Assembly: GCF_021129215.1 (NCBI RefSeq)
Contig: NZ_JAJOLP010000001.1
Location: 1,798,001 to 1,862,000 of the forward strand
Source: Agromyces sp. S2-1-8
GTDB taxonomy: Bacteria > Actinomycetota > Actinomycetes > Actinomycetales > Microbacteriaceae
DNA length: 64,000 bases
Direction: 5' to 3'
The notes under the pieces were generated by a model. The model did no database searches and was not told the DNA's origin. It worked only from the letters and a program-made list of their open reading frames with translations. Position 1 is the stretch's first letter. The number at the start of each line of letters is the position of its first letter. The position numbers were made by a program, and so were the translations under genes. Positions 38,286 through 46,400 of this stretch are shown one piece after another.

Positions 38286-38978
38286 GTGACCGATCTGATC
38301 GACACCACCGAGATGTACCTGCGCACGATCCTCGACCTCGAAGAAGAGAACATCGTCCCCCTGCGCGCGCGCATCTCCGAGCGTCTCGGTCACTCCGGTC
38401 CCACCGTCTCGCAGACGGTCGCGCGCATGGAGCGCGACGGACTCGTCGTCGTGACCGGCGACCGCCACCTCGAGCTCACCGAGACCGGGCGTTCGAAGGC
38501 CGTGCACGTCATGCGCAAGCACCGGCTGGCCGAACGGCTGCTCGCCGATGTGATCGGGCTCGAATGGGAGTACGTGCACGACGAGGCATGCCGTTGGGAG
38601 CATGTGATGAGCGAGCAGGTCGAGCGACGCATCATCGAGATCCTCGGCAGTCCGAAGGAGTCGCCCTACGGCAACCCCATCCCCGGCCTCGAGGAACTCG
38701 GGCTCGCACCCGCCGATCCCTTCCTCGCCGGCGTCGTCAACGTGGTCGAGCTCGTCGCCGATCGCGACGAACCGGTGCGCGGCACGGTGCGCCGCCTCGG
38801 CGAGCCCGTGCAGTTCGACCCCGAGCTGCTCGGCCAGCTGAAGCAGGCCGGGATCGTCCCCGGCGCCGTGGCGAGCTTCAGCCGTGCCGGGGGCTACGTG
38901 CTCGTGCGCGTCGACGGAGCGGGCGGCGGCCTCGAGCTCCCGACCGAGGTCGCGAGCCACATCTTCATCGCCGAGTGA
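38286..38978 (+). CDS. ideR: Iron-dependent repressor of the DtxR/IdeR family
   Basis: The 230-residue regulator has an N-terminal HTH (YLRTILDLEEENIVPLRARISERLGHSGPTVSQTVARMERDGLV), a dimerisation/metal domain (HRLAERLLADVIGLEWEYVHDEACRWEHVMSEQVERRI, with the metal-binding Cys and His/Glu residues) and a C-terminal SH3-like domain (about 150-230). With Fe2+ it should repress iron uptake genes. Full-length IdeR size and the conserved C102-type Cys (DEAC) favour iron over manganese. Confidence 0.93.
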   Translation: MTDLIDTTEMYLRTILDLEEENIVPLRARISERLGHSGPTVSQTVARMERDGLVVVTGDRHLELTETGRSKAVHVMRKHRLAERLLADVIGLEWEYVHDEACRWEHVMSEQVERRIIEILGSPKESPYGNPIPGLEELGLAPADPFLAGVVNVVELVADRDEPVRGTVRRLGEPVQFDPELLGQLKQAGIVPGAVASFSRAGGYVLVRVDGAGGGLELPTEVASHIFIAE

Positions 38979-39026
38979 TGGCGCATTCTGGCCGCTGATC
39001 GGGTGATCTGCGCCGCGCCGTGATCA

Positions 39027-39059
39027 GAATGTGACATTCGGGCGGCACTCGCGTACCCT
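39027..39059 (+). promoter_or_regulatory. Promoter of the NlpC/P60 gene with overlapping 13-bp palindrome
   Basis: -35 GTGACA (39031-39036) and -10 TACCCT (39054-39059) with a 17-nt spacer. The -35 lies inside a perfect palindrome, GAATGT-G-ACATTC (39027-39039). The next secreted peptidase gene (41006) has the same GTGACA -35. Confidence 0.5.
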
Positions 39060-39065
39060 CGTACG

Positions 39066-39207
39066 AGTCTGCTGGCGAGAAGCCCGCCGGTGGACCAGGG
39101 TCGAGACGCCTCCCGCGTTCCACTGCTCGATCCGGTACCCGTGAAGCGCCGCGTGCGCAACAGGTGGAGCGGCATCCAGGTGTCGCGGGGCGACGGAGGT
39201 ACACGTT
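39066..39207 (+). other. Long structured 5' leader of the NlpC/P60 gene
   Basis: About 140 nt separate the predicted transcription start from the TTG codon. Local stems are visible, for example CTGGCG/CGCCGG and GGTCGAG/CTCGATC. I do not see the conserved blocks of the c-di-AMP (ydaO) riboswitch that often precedes such genes. It could be an unassigned cis-regulatory RNA. Confidence 0.35.
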
Positions 39208-40062
39208 TTGGCTCGACTCTCACGGCGTCGGCTCTCGAAGAGCCGCACCCGCGGGGCCGCGACGAAGGCGATCATCGCCTCGAAGGCGCCCCAGAATCCC
39301 CCCACTCCCGATCTCGCGAAGGCTGTCGCAACGAAGCCGCTGCCGTCGACCCGCCGGTTCCGGCGCGGCGGTCTCGCGAACATCATGGTGATGACCGTCG
39401 CCGCCGGCATCGTCGGCACGCTCGCGATTCCCGCCTACGCCATCGCCCCGGGCAGCATCGGTCCGCAGTTCGGCGAGACCGATGCGACGAGGCTCTCGAA
39501 GGCGCAGGCCCAGACCGTCGAGGTGACCGACGACGTGATCGCCGCCCCCGTCACGGAGGACGGGTACAAGACGGTCACCGGTGAATCGATCCGCGCCGCC
39601 GAACGCGCTGCGGCCGAGGCCGAGGCCGCTCGCATCGCCGCCGAGAACGCGATGGCCTCGTACGCCGCGTCGTACGACGGGCCGAGCGCTTCGGAGCTCC
39701 TCGCGAACCCGCCGTACCCCGACTTCGACCTCGCGAGCGTCTACGACGTCGCCACGCAGTACGTCGGCGTGCCCTACGTCTACGGCGGCGCGACGCCCGC
39801 CGGCTTCGACTGCTCCGGTTTCGTCATGTACGTCTACGCGCAGTTCGGCGTCAGCATGCCGCACTCGTCCTCCGGCCAGGGCGCCATGGGCACGGTCATC
39901 TCGGAGGCCGACGCGCAGCCGGGCGACCTCGTCATCATGGACGGCCACGACGGCTTCTACGCCGGCAACGGCATGATCCTGCACGCGCCGTACGAGGGGG
40001 CCTCGGTGCGCGTGCAGCCGATCTGGACGAGCGACTACTACATCGTCCGAATCGGCATCTGA
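39208..40062 (+). CDS. Secreted NlpC/P60 peptidoglycan endopeptidase
   Basis: The 284-residue protein has a basic N-terminus, a membrane/signal segment (about 57-78, ending IPAYA), an Ala/Glu-rich coiled-coil stalk (about 125-155) and a C-terminal NlpC/P60 domain (about 173-284). Its catalytic residues are Cys202 (FDCSGF), His248 and His259 (MILHAP). It should cleave peptide stems of peptidoglycan. The start is a TTG (MARLSRRRLSKSRTR). Its N-terminal layout matches the CHAP peptidase encoded 0.9 kb downstream, so the two look like domain-shuffled relatives. Confidence 0.88.
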   Translation: MARLSRRRLSKSRTRGAATKAIIASKAPQNPPTPDLAKAVATKPLPSTRRFRRGGLANIMVMTVAAGIVGTLAIPAYAIAPGSIGPQFGETDATRLSKAQAQTVEVTDDVIAAPVTEDGYKTVTGESIRAAERAAAEAEAARIAAENAMASYAASYDGPSASELLANPPYPDFDLASVYDVATQYVGVPYVYGGATPAGFDCSGFVMYVYAQFGVSMPHSSSGQGAMGTVISEADAQPGDLVIMDGHDGFYAGNGMILHAPYEGASVRVQPIWTSDYYIVRIGI

Positions 40063-40089
40063 ACATGAACACCGCGTGACTCGCACGCG

Positions 40090-40127
40090 ACGAACGGCGC
40101 GCCGGGAGTATCCGGCGCGCCGTTCGT
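40090..40127 (+). terminator. Terminator of the NlpC/P60 gene
   Basis: A 16-bp perfect stem with a 6-nt loop lies 27 nt after the stop codon, followed by GTT. Confidence 0.75.
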
Positions 40128-40421
40128 GTTCTACCCTGAAGCCCTGACGATCCCAGAATCCGAGCAGGGGGAGGGCGATGGCGGGCTGGCGCAGCATCCA
40201 TTCCACGGATGCGCGCGCGCATTTCGACCATCGGCCGAGCAGTCAGCCGAGCATCATCCGGGCGAGCACTTCGACGGGCACTGTCTTCATGGCGGTGCCC
40301 GTTTCGCGTTCTCCGGGGCTCGGCGCTGCACGCCCTGCCGGTTCGGCCAGGACGGCCGACACCGGGTCGCCGAACCGTCCACGCGGCTGGAAGCCATCCA
40401 GCACCGAACGAAAGGCCCCCC
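40128..40421 (+). other. Intergenic region upstream of the HNH gene
   Basis: This 294-nt gap follows the NlpC terminator. It contains a TACCCT hexamer (from 40133) and a strong purine-rich Shine-Dalgarno (AGGGGGAGG) before an ATG at 40178. The frame from that ATG runs 91 codons into the HNH gene but has non-coding character (Ser/Arg/Pro-rich). No other feature is recognised; it may be a long leader of the HNH gene. Confidence 0.3.
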
Positions 40422-40919
40422 ATGCGCACTCTCGTGCTCAACGCCGGATATGAACCGCTCGCCGTCGTCTCGTTCAAGCGGGCGCTCCTGCTCGTCATGA
40501 ACCAGAAGGCCACGGTCCTCGTGCACGAGGAGGGCAATCCGGTGTGCGCGGCGAGCGGAAGCTGGCAGCGACCCAGCGTGATCCTGCTCACGCGCTACGT
40601 CAGGGCGCCACGAGCGCACCGCATTCCGGTGACCCGACGCGGCGTGCTCCGACGCGACGATCACCGCTGCGCCTATTGCGGACGCAGCGCGGCGACGATC
40701 GACCACGTGCTTCCACGTTCGCGCGGCGGGCGCGACACGTGGGAGAACCTCGTGGCATGCTGCCTGCGGTGCAACAACGTGAAGAGCGATCGCACTCCGG
40801 CGGAGATGGGGTGGGAGTTGCGCTTCACCCCCAAGATGCCGCACGGACGCACCTGGGTCGTACGGGGCGTCGAGCGCCCGCTGCCGCAGTGGAGCGAGTT
40901 CCTCGCGGCCGCCGCCTGA
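40422..40919 (+). CDS. HNH endonuclease family protein
   Basis: The 165-residue protein starts MRTLVLNAGYEPLAVVSFKRA, typical of a widespread actinobacterial HNH family. It has a zinc-finger type HNH domain (about 75-125): HRCAYCGRSAATIDHVLPRSRGGRDTWENLVACCLRCNNVKSDRTP, with CxxC...CxxC and the catalytic DH...N...N. GAAAGG lies before the ATG. It is chromosomal and not linked to any restriction-modification or mobile genes here. The cellular role is unknown. Confidence 0.9.
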   Translation: MRTLVLNAGYEPLAVVSFKRALLLVMNQKATVLVHEEGNPVCAASGSWQRPSVILLTRYVRAPRAHRIPVTRRGVLRRDDHRCAYCGRSAATIDHVLPRSRGGRDTWENLVACCLRCNNVKSDRTPAEMGWELRFTPKMPHGRTWVVRGVERPLPQWSEFLAAAA

Positions 40920-40968
40920 CGTCCGTCCACCGGTTCGGGACACGCGGGGGAGCCGGCGCGGGTCGATC

Positions 40969-40998
40969 GTGACAAAGCGTCGCGACGTGCCCTAGGGT
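40969..40998 (+). promoter_or_regulatory. Promoter of the CHAP peptidase gene (leaderless start)
   Basis: -35 GTGACA (40969-40974), an 18-nt spacer and -10 TAGGGT (40993-40998). The GTG at 41006 lies 7 nt after the -10 and has no Shine-Dalgarno sequence. Confidence 0.55.
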
Positions 40999-41005
40999 AG
41001 GTCGG

Positions 41006-41860
41006 GTGCGGAGCCGCCCCCGAGAACCCGAGCACGGTCGTCGTGCTGCCGAGGCCCGGTCGACGCATCGGACGGCACGGCGCGTTCCGTCCCCGCGCCA
41101 GGCGCCCGTACCGAGCGCGACGGCCCGTTCGCGGGACCGCCGGTTGCGGGTGCTCTCGACGATCGTCATCGTGCCCGCGATCGTCGGCACGGTCGCGCTG
41201 CCGGCCTACGCGATGGTGCCGAACGGCACCGAGTTCGAGGCATCCGGAGCCTTCAGCAAGTCGGTCGCCGAGGCGCAGGGGCTCAGCGTCGGCGCAATGG
41301 CGAGCGATGCCCCGATCACGGTCGACGGCTACGCGGTGACGACGAAGGCCGAGATCGAGGAGGCCCGGCTCGCGGCCGAGGAGGCCGAACGGCGAGCCTG
41401 GGCGGCCGAACTCGCGTCACGGGGCAACGGCGCGTACGCCAAGCCGGCCGTGCAGGCCCAGGGCGACGACTACCCCTGGTGGGACCAGCTGCCCGACGAC
41501 TACGGCGGGGGGCTGTCGCCGCTGCGCTACTACTACCGGGAGTGCGTCGACTTCGTGGCGTGGCGACTCAACCGCGATGCCGGGGTGACGAGCGCCCCGT
41601 GGAAGTGGGACTGGTCGAACCTGGCCTCCGGCAGCGCCTATGCGTGGGCCGACGAATGGGTCGCCCACGGCTGGCCGACCTCGTCGACGCCGGTCGTCGG
41701 CGCGGTCGCGTGGTTCCCCTACAACCACGTCGCCTACGTGCAGTCGATCAACGCCGACGGTTCGGTGAACATCGAGGAGTACAACCAGAACTCCGACCAC
41801 TCGTACCACCGGCGCACGATCCCCGCCGGCGACGCGCTGTACCTGTACCCGCCGGTCTGA
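41006..41860 (+). CDS. Secreted CHAP-domain peptidoglycan hydrolase
   Basis: The 284-residue protein has a very basic N-terminus (1-47), a signal/membrane segment (about 48-70, ending LPAYA), an Ala/Glu-rich helix (about 115-140) and a C-terminal CHAP domain (about 155-284). Catalytic Cys180 is in YYRECVDFVAW, His241 in NHVAYVQ and Glu257 in NIEEYN. It is an amidase or endopeptidase of peptidoglycan. It has the same length and N-terminal plan as the NlpC/P60 protein two genes upstream but a different catalytic domain. GTG start, probably leaderless. Confidence 0.88.
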   Translation: MRSRPREPEHGRRAAEARSTHRTARRVPSPRQAPVPSATARSRDRRLRVLSTIVIVPAIVGTVALPAYAMVPNGTEFEASGAFSKSVAEAQGLSVGAMASDAPITVDGYAVTTKAEIEEARLAAEEAERRAWAAELASRGNGAYAKPAVQAQGDDYPWWDQLPDDYGGGLSPLRYYYRECVDFVAWRLNRDAGVTSAPWKWDWSNLASGSAYAWADEWVAHGWPTSSTPVVGAVAWFPYNHVAYVQSINADGSVNIEEYNQNSDHSYHRRTIPAGDALYLYPPV

Positions 41861-41874
41861 CGGGCTGATCCGGC

Positions 41875-41954
41875 GGTCGAGCAGCGCCGACGGAGCCGAC
41901 CCGGTGGGTTCCGTCGGTCGAGTAGCGCCGACGGAGTCGACGCGTATCGAGACC
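41875..41954. repeat. Two tandem GGTCGAG-type intergenic repeat units
   Basis: Two related units begin at 41875 (GGTCGAGCAGCGCCGACGG) and 41916 (GGTCGAGTAGCGCCGACGG). The second ends in GTATCGAGACC, the other half of the dispersed palindrome seen at 9988-10020. They fill the gap between two convergent genes. Confidence 0.55.
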
Positions 41955-41955
41955 C

Positions 41956-42993
41956 CTACGGCACCCGTGCGAGGCAGGCCGGCGCCGGCGTCGACACGGT
42001 GCCGACGACCTCGACCGGCACGCCTTCCCCGTCGAGCGCGACGATCGCGATCGAGTCGGAACCCTGGTCGGCGATGAGCGCGAATCGCTCGTCGCGCGTC
42101 AGCTCGAGGTCGCGCGGGTGGCGGCCGCCGGTCGGCACGGTCGCGACGAGCTCGAGCGTCGCGGCATCGCGGTCGAGCCGCAGGCCGCGCAGCGCGTCCG
42201 CGTCACGGTCGCCGACGAGCACGATGCCGCCGCGCGTGAGGCGGATCGCAGAGCAGCCGAGGCCGCGCGGAGGCGTCTCGGGCCCGATCGGGAACCAGCC
42301 GAGCTCGCGGCCCTCGGCGAGGTCGACGACGCTCGCGGTGCGGTCGAGCTCGTTCGCGGTGACGGCGAGGTCGCCGCTGACCACGAGATGGCGGGGCCCG
42401 GCGCCGGCGTGGATCACGATGTCGGCGGCCGGGTCGTGCCCGAGCGATTCGGGGAGGGCGGCGAGGCCGACGACCCGCACGCGGTCGGCGCCGAGATCGG
42501 GCACGAGCAACCGGTCGCGCGCCGAGTCGAGGACCGCCTGGTGCGGGTGCGACGACTCCTGGCGCGCTCGGTCGGGACCGGTGCCGGCGAACTCGGCCTC
42601 GAGCACGGCGTCGCCCGAGGCATCCGGTGCGATGTGGTGCACCGTGAGCCGGCCGCCCGAGTAGTTCGCGGCGAACGCGAGTTCGCCCGACTCGTCGAAG
42701 GCGACGTGACAGGGATCGCCCGACGCGGAGCCGGCACGGCCGAACGCGGCGAGCCCGTCGCCCTCGAGGGTCCAGGTCGAGACACGCCCGTCGGTGAGCT
42801 CGTGCGCGATGGCGAGCACGCCGTTCGCCGGCGAGATCGCGAGGAACATCGGGTTCTCGCCGACCTCGACGGGGTCGCCGAGCACGGCGCGGCCCTCGGT
42901 GTCGACGTCGAGCGATCGCACGCCCGTCGCGGCGGAGCCGAGGGCTCCGAGCGTCGAGGCGCCGACCCAGAACCTCGTGGTGCCGTCGGCCAT
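41956..42993 (-). CDS. Lactonase family protein (6-phosphogluconolactonase-like beta-propeller)
   Basis: The 345-residue protein has repeated beta-propeller blades (NPMFLAISPANGVLAIAHE, DPCHVAFDESGELAFAANYSGG, GAGPRHLVVSGD, GGRHPRDLELTRDERFALIADQGSDSIAI) and the SSHPHQA motif of the YbhE/Pgl lactonase family. It would hydrolyse a sugar lactone such as 6-phosphogluconolactone, but the substrate is inferred. The ATG at 42993 (MADGTTRFWVG) is preferred to in-frame starts upstream that approach the tRNA-Arg region. Confidence 0.88.
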   Translation of the reverse strand: MADGTTRFWVGASTLGALGSAATGVRSLDVDTEGRAVLGDPVEVGENPMFLAISPANGVLAIAHELTDGRVSTWTLEGDGLAAFGRAGSASGDPCHVAFDESGELAFAANYSGGRLTVHHIAPDASGDAVLEAEFAGTGPDRARQESSHPHQAVLDSARDRLLVPDLGADRVRVVGLAALPESLGHDPAADIVIHAGAGPRHLVVSGDLAVTANELDRTASVVDLAEGRELGWFPIGPETPPRGLGCSAIRLTRGGIVLVGDRDADALRGLRLDRDAATLELVATVPTGGRHPRDLELTRDERFALIADQGSDSIAIVALDGEGVPVEVVGTVSTPAPACLARVP

Positions 42994-43089
42994 GATGCCC
43001 GCCTTCCGTCGCTCGCGGACGAGCCGCTCCATGGCGCACCCGCGTGCGCCGCGTTCCACGGTAGCGGAGCGGCTAGACTCTTCGGGTCA

Positions 43090-43164
43090 GCCTCTGTAGC
43101 TCAATGGAAGAGCAACTCCGTCCTAAGGAGCAGGTTGGGGGTTCGAGTCCCTCCAGGGGCACCA
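43090..43164 (+). tRNA. tRNA-Arg (anticodon CCT), CCA encoded
   Basis: The cloverleaf has acceptor GCCTCTG/CAGGGGC, D arm GCTC/GAGC, anticodon loop GTCCTAA (CCT reads AGG) and the T arm with TTCGAGT. Discriminator A (43161) is followed by a genomic CCA (43162-43164). A hairpin terminator follows about 45 nt later. Confidence 0.95.
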
Positions 43165-43206
43165 CGCGTGCTCGAGCCGAATCGTCCAATTCGGGACGTT
43201 CGGCAC

Positions 43207-43235
43207 GTGTCGTCCCCCTGACCGGGGGACGACAC
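43207..43235 (+). terminator. Terminator downstream of tRNA-Arg
   Basis: A perfect 12-bp stem (GTGTCGTCCCCC and its complement) with a 5-nt loop. Confidence 0.65.
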
Positions 43236-43429
43236 CCGATAGAGTCGAAGGACTCCGCGACGTGGCGGCGGCGATGATTCGGGTTCATCGCCTCCTCGTT
43301 ACTGCGTGCGCGGAGAGCGACGGGGGAGAAGCTCGGGGGTATGTGCTCCTTCCTCGCCTTTGCGACGCGTGTGCCTTCAGGTGTACGCCGTCGATGGGCT
43401 CGCGACCCTACCCGCGTGGGCTGTCGACG
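43236..43429. other. Unassigned intergenic region between tRNA-Arg and the SNF2 gene
   Basis: About 190 nt between two hairpins hold no convincing reading frame on either strand and no RNA family I recognise. Base composition is slightly lower in GC than the neighbours. A GATAGAGT near 43238 could be a -10 element reading rightwards, which would leave room for a small RNA ending at the 43430-43462 hairpin. Confidence 0.3.
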
Positions 43430-43462
43430 GCCGGGCCGGTGATTCCCCCTCACCGGCCCGGC
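43430..43462. terminator. Terminator beyond the SNF2 helicase gene
   Basis: A 13-bp GC stem with a 7-nt loop (TTCCCCC) lies 20 nt past the SNF2 stop codon on the minus strand. It would also end any rightward transcript of the preceding gap. Confidence 0.65.
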
Positions 43463-43481
43463 GGCACCTCGTCGGCCCTGC

Positions 43482-46400
43482 TCAGGGCTGGATCAGCCCG
43501 CGGAGGTCGTCGGCGGTGAGCGCCGTCGCGAACAACTCCTCGTCGTCCATCACCGACGAGACGAGCGCCGCCTTCTTCTCCTTGAGCGCCATGACCTTCT
43601 CCTCGATCGTGTCCTCGGCCACGAGTCGGTAGACCATGACGTTCTTCGACTGCCCGATGCGGTGCGCCCGGTCGACCGCCTGGGCCTCGCTCGCGGGATT
43701 CCACCAGGGGTCGAGCAGGAACACGTAGTCGGCCTCGGTCAGGTTGAGCCCGAAGCCGCCGGCCTTCAGGCTGATGAGGAAGACGGGCGAACCGCCGGTG
43801 CGGAACCGGTCGATGACCTCGCTGCGGCGGCGGGTCGCGCCGTCGAGGTAGGCGTAGGGCACCCCCGCCGATTCGAGACGGGCGGCCGCCAGCTGCAGGA
43901 ACGACGTGAACTGGCTGAAGACGAGCGCGCGGTGGCCTTCGGCGACGACCTCGTCGAGCTGCTCGAAGAGGGCGTCGAGCTTCGCCGAGGGCACGTCGGC
44001 GTACTGCTCGGAGTCGATGAGCGCCGGCGAGAGGCTCAGCATGCGCAGCAGCGTGAGGGAGCGGAAGATCGTGAACCGGTTGCGGTCGAGATCGTCGATG
44101 AGGCCGAGCAGCTTCTGCCGCTCGCGCTGCAGGAATGTGTCGTAGATGCGGCGGTGCGCGGGGTCGAGCGCGACCGCCAGCACCTGCTCCTGCTTCTCCG
44201 GCAGCTCCGGCGCGACGAGCTCCTTGGTACGGCGCAGCACGAGCGGGCGGATGCGTCGGCGGAGCGTCGCGAGCCGCTCGGTGTTGCGGTCGTTCTCGAT
44301 CGGGCGGCGATAGCGTTCGGCGAAGGCCCGTGCGGAGGGGAAGAGCCCGGGCGCGACGACCTTCATGAGCGCCCACAGCTCCATGAGGTTGTTCTCGACG
44401 GGGGTTCCGGTCACGGCCAGCCGGAACGGCGCACGGATGTCCCGGGCCGCCTGGTTCGCCTTCGAGTTGCCGTTCTTCACGAACTGGGCCTCATCGAGCA
44501 CGAGCCCGGTCCACTCGGGCTCGGCGAAGGCCTCGGCGTCGAGCCGCAGGATGGCGTAGCTCGTCACGACGAGGTCGGCGCCCGCGATCGCGTCGGCGAG
44601 CCGCACCCGGCTCGCCGCCTGGGTCGCGGTGACGGTCGCGACCTTCAACCCCGGCACGAAGCGGGATGCCTCCCGGGCCCAGTTCGACACGACCGAGGTC
44701 GGCGCGACGACGAGGAAGGGCGGCTCCGAGGCATCCAGCTCGCGGGCGTGGGCGACGAGCGCAAGGGTCTGGGCCGTCTTGCCGAGTCCCATGTCGTCGG
44801 CGAGGATGCCGCCGAGCCGGTGCCGGTGCAGGAAGGCGAGCCAGCGGTAGCCCTCGAGCTGGTAGGGACGGAGCTCGAGCGCGAGGCCCGCGGGCGGTGC
44901 CACCGGGTCGATGCGCTCGAGGGAGCGGAGCCCGGCGACCGTCTCGCGCCAGGACACCGCGGCTTCGGACTCGTCGGCGAGGTCTTCGAACTCCGACCAC
45001 AGCGCCGTCTGGGTGCGATGGATGGCGAGTTCGCCGGTCTCCCACTCGTCGAGGGTCCCGGCCTCCTCCAGGAGCTCGCGCAGCGGCGCGAACACCTCGT
45101 GGTCGAGCGAGAGGTAGCTGTGGTCGACGAGGAGCAGCTTCTTCTGCCCGCGGGACAGGGCACGGAACAGCGGGCCGAACGGCACCTTCTTGCCCTCGAC
45201 GGTCACGATCACGCCGAGGTCGAACCAGTCGGTGCGTTCGCTCTCGACCGCGGTGACGGCGAGCCTCGGTGCCTCGGTCAGCTCGCGGTACTCGGGCGCC
45301 TCGCCGGTCTCGTCGATGCGCAGGCGTTCGAGCTCGCGCAGTCGCGGCAGCACGCGGGTCGAGAACTCGGCCGCCTCGATGCCGCGCAGCACGGTCGTCG
45401 GCCGCAGCGCGGGGTCGGAGCGTCCGTCGCGCGCTGGGGCGCGCAGGAGCGGCGCACCCGCCGGCTCGTCGGCGGCGATCCCGGCGGCCTCGAAGGCCGG
45501 CCGGCGTTCGAGCACGGGATCGTGGAACTCGGCGTCGGGCACGTCGAACGGCAGCCGGCGGCCGCCGTCGGCCTCCCATTCCCAGCCGATGCGGAGCACC
45601 TGGCCCGGTTCGTGGGCGAGGACCGCGACGAGCGTCGCGGGCGGCAGCTCGGGAAGGTCGACGGCCGGGTCGTCGCTCGAGATCCGCAGTGAGCGGGCGA
45701 GGACGGGGTATTGCTCGCGGGTGAACGTCGCGACCTCGTCGGCCGGCACGACGATCGGTTCGCGTCGCCGGACCGCCGCCCGCGCGGCGGGACGGAGCGG
45801 CGCGGCGAGCGGGGCGAGCACGATCCGCCCGCGGGCGAAGTCGAAGACGTAGACGCCGTGGTCGCCGATCAGCCGAGCGCGTCGGCTCGCGTGGCGCTCC
45901 CCGTCGACGGTCACGCTCGAGGCGAGCTCGAGCGCGATCGGGGTCGGCGCCTCGGCGACGGGCTCGAGCCGGTTCGCCGCCGAGGACGAAGCTTCGGCGT
46001 GGTCCGTCGGCGCCGCCTCCGTCTCGGCGTCGTCCCGCCGGACCTCGAGGCCGATGTCGGCGGCGGCCGCCACCGAGATCACCGTGCGCGCCCCGGTGCC
46101 CACGAACTCGATGCCGTGGGCCGGGGCGGCGGCCAGCAGCGCCCACAGGGTCGTACTCTCGTAGTCGTCGAGCGAGATCCACGCGGAGCCGTACTCGGCG
46201 AACCCGGCGTGCCTCGCGCCCTTCAGCATGGAGAACTCGGCGAACCAGCGTGCCTGTCGCGGGTCGAATCCGCCCGCCCGCCCCTGGAAGCCGACGTTCT
46301 GCCAGGTCAGGTTCGCCTTGATCCAGCCGCCTCTCGCACCGCGGGTCACCGGTCGAACGGCGAGCCGCTCGACCGCCTCCTCGTTGGTCGCGGGTTCGTC

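Noticed and set aside
39066..39207. c-di-AMP (ydaO/yuaA) riboswitch upstream of the NlpC/P60 gene
   Set aside because: The genomic context is right, but the conserved blocks of that riboswitch are not visible in the leader.
40422..40919. HNH protein as part of a restriction, phage or homing element
   Set aside because: No methylase, terminase, intron or repeat is nearby; it is a stand-alone chromosomal family in actinobacteria.
43090..43164. tRNA-Arg as an integration site of a genomic island
   Set aside because: No integrase, direct repeat of the tRNA 3' end or atypical DNA follows; the next gene is a normal SNF2 helicase.
43073..43453. Minus-strand frame across tRNA-Arg and the following gap
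   Set aside because: Its residues (GLEPPTCSLGRSC) are the known artefact of translating a tRNA gene, and the rest has no coding character.
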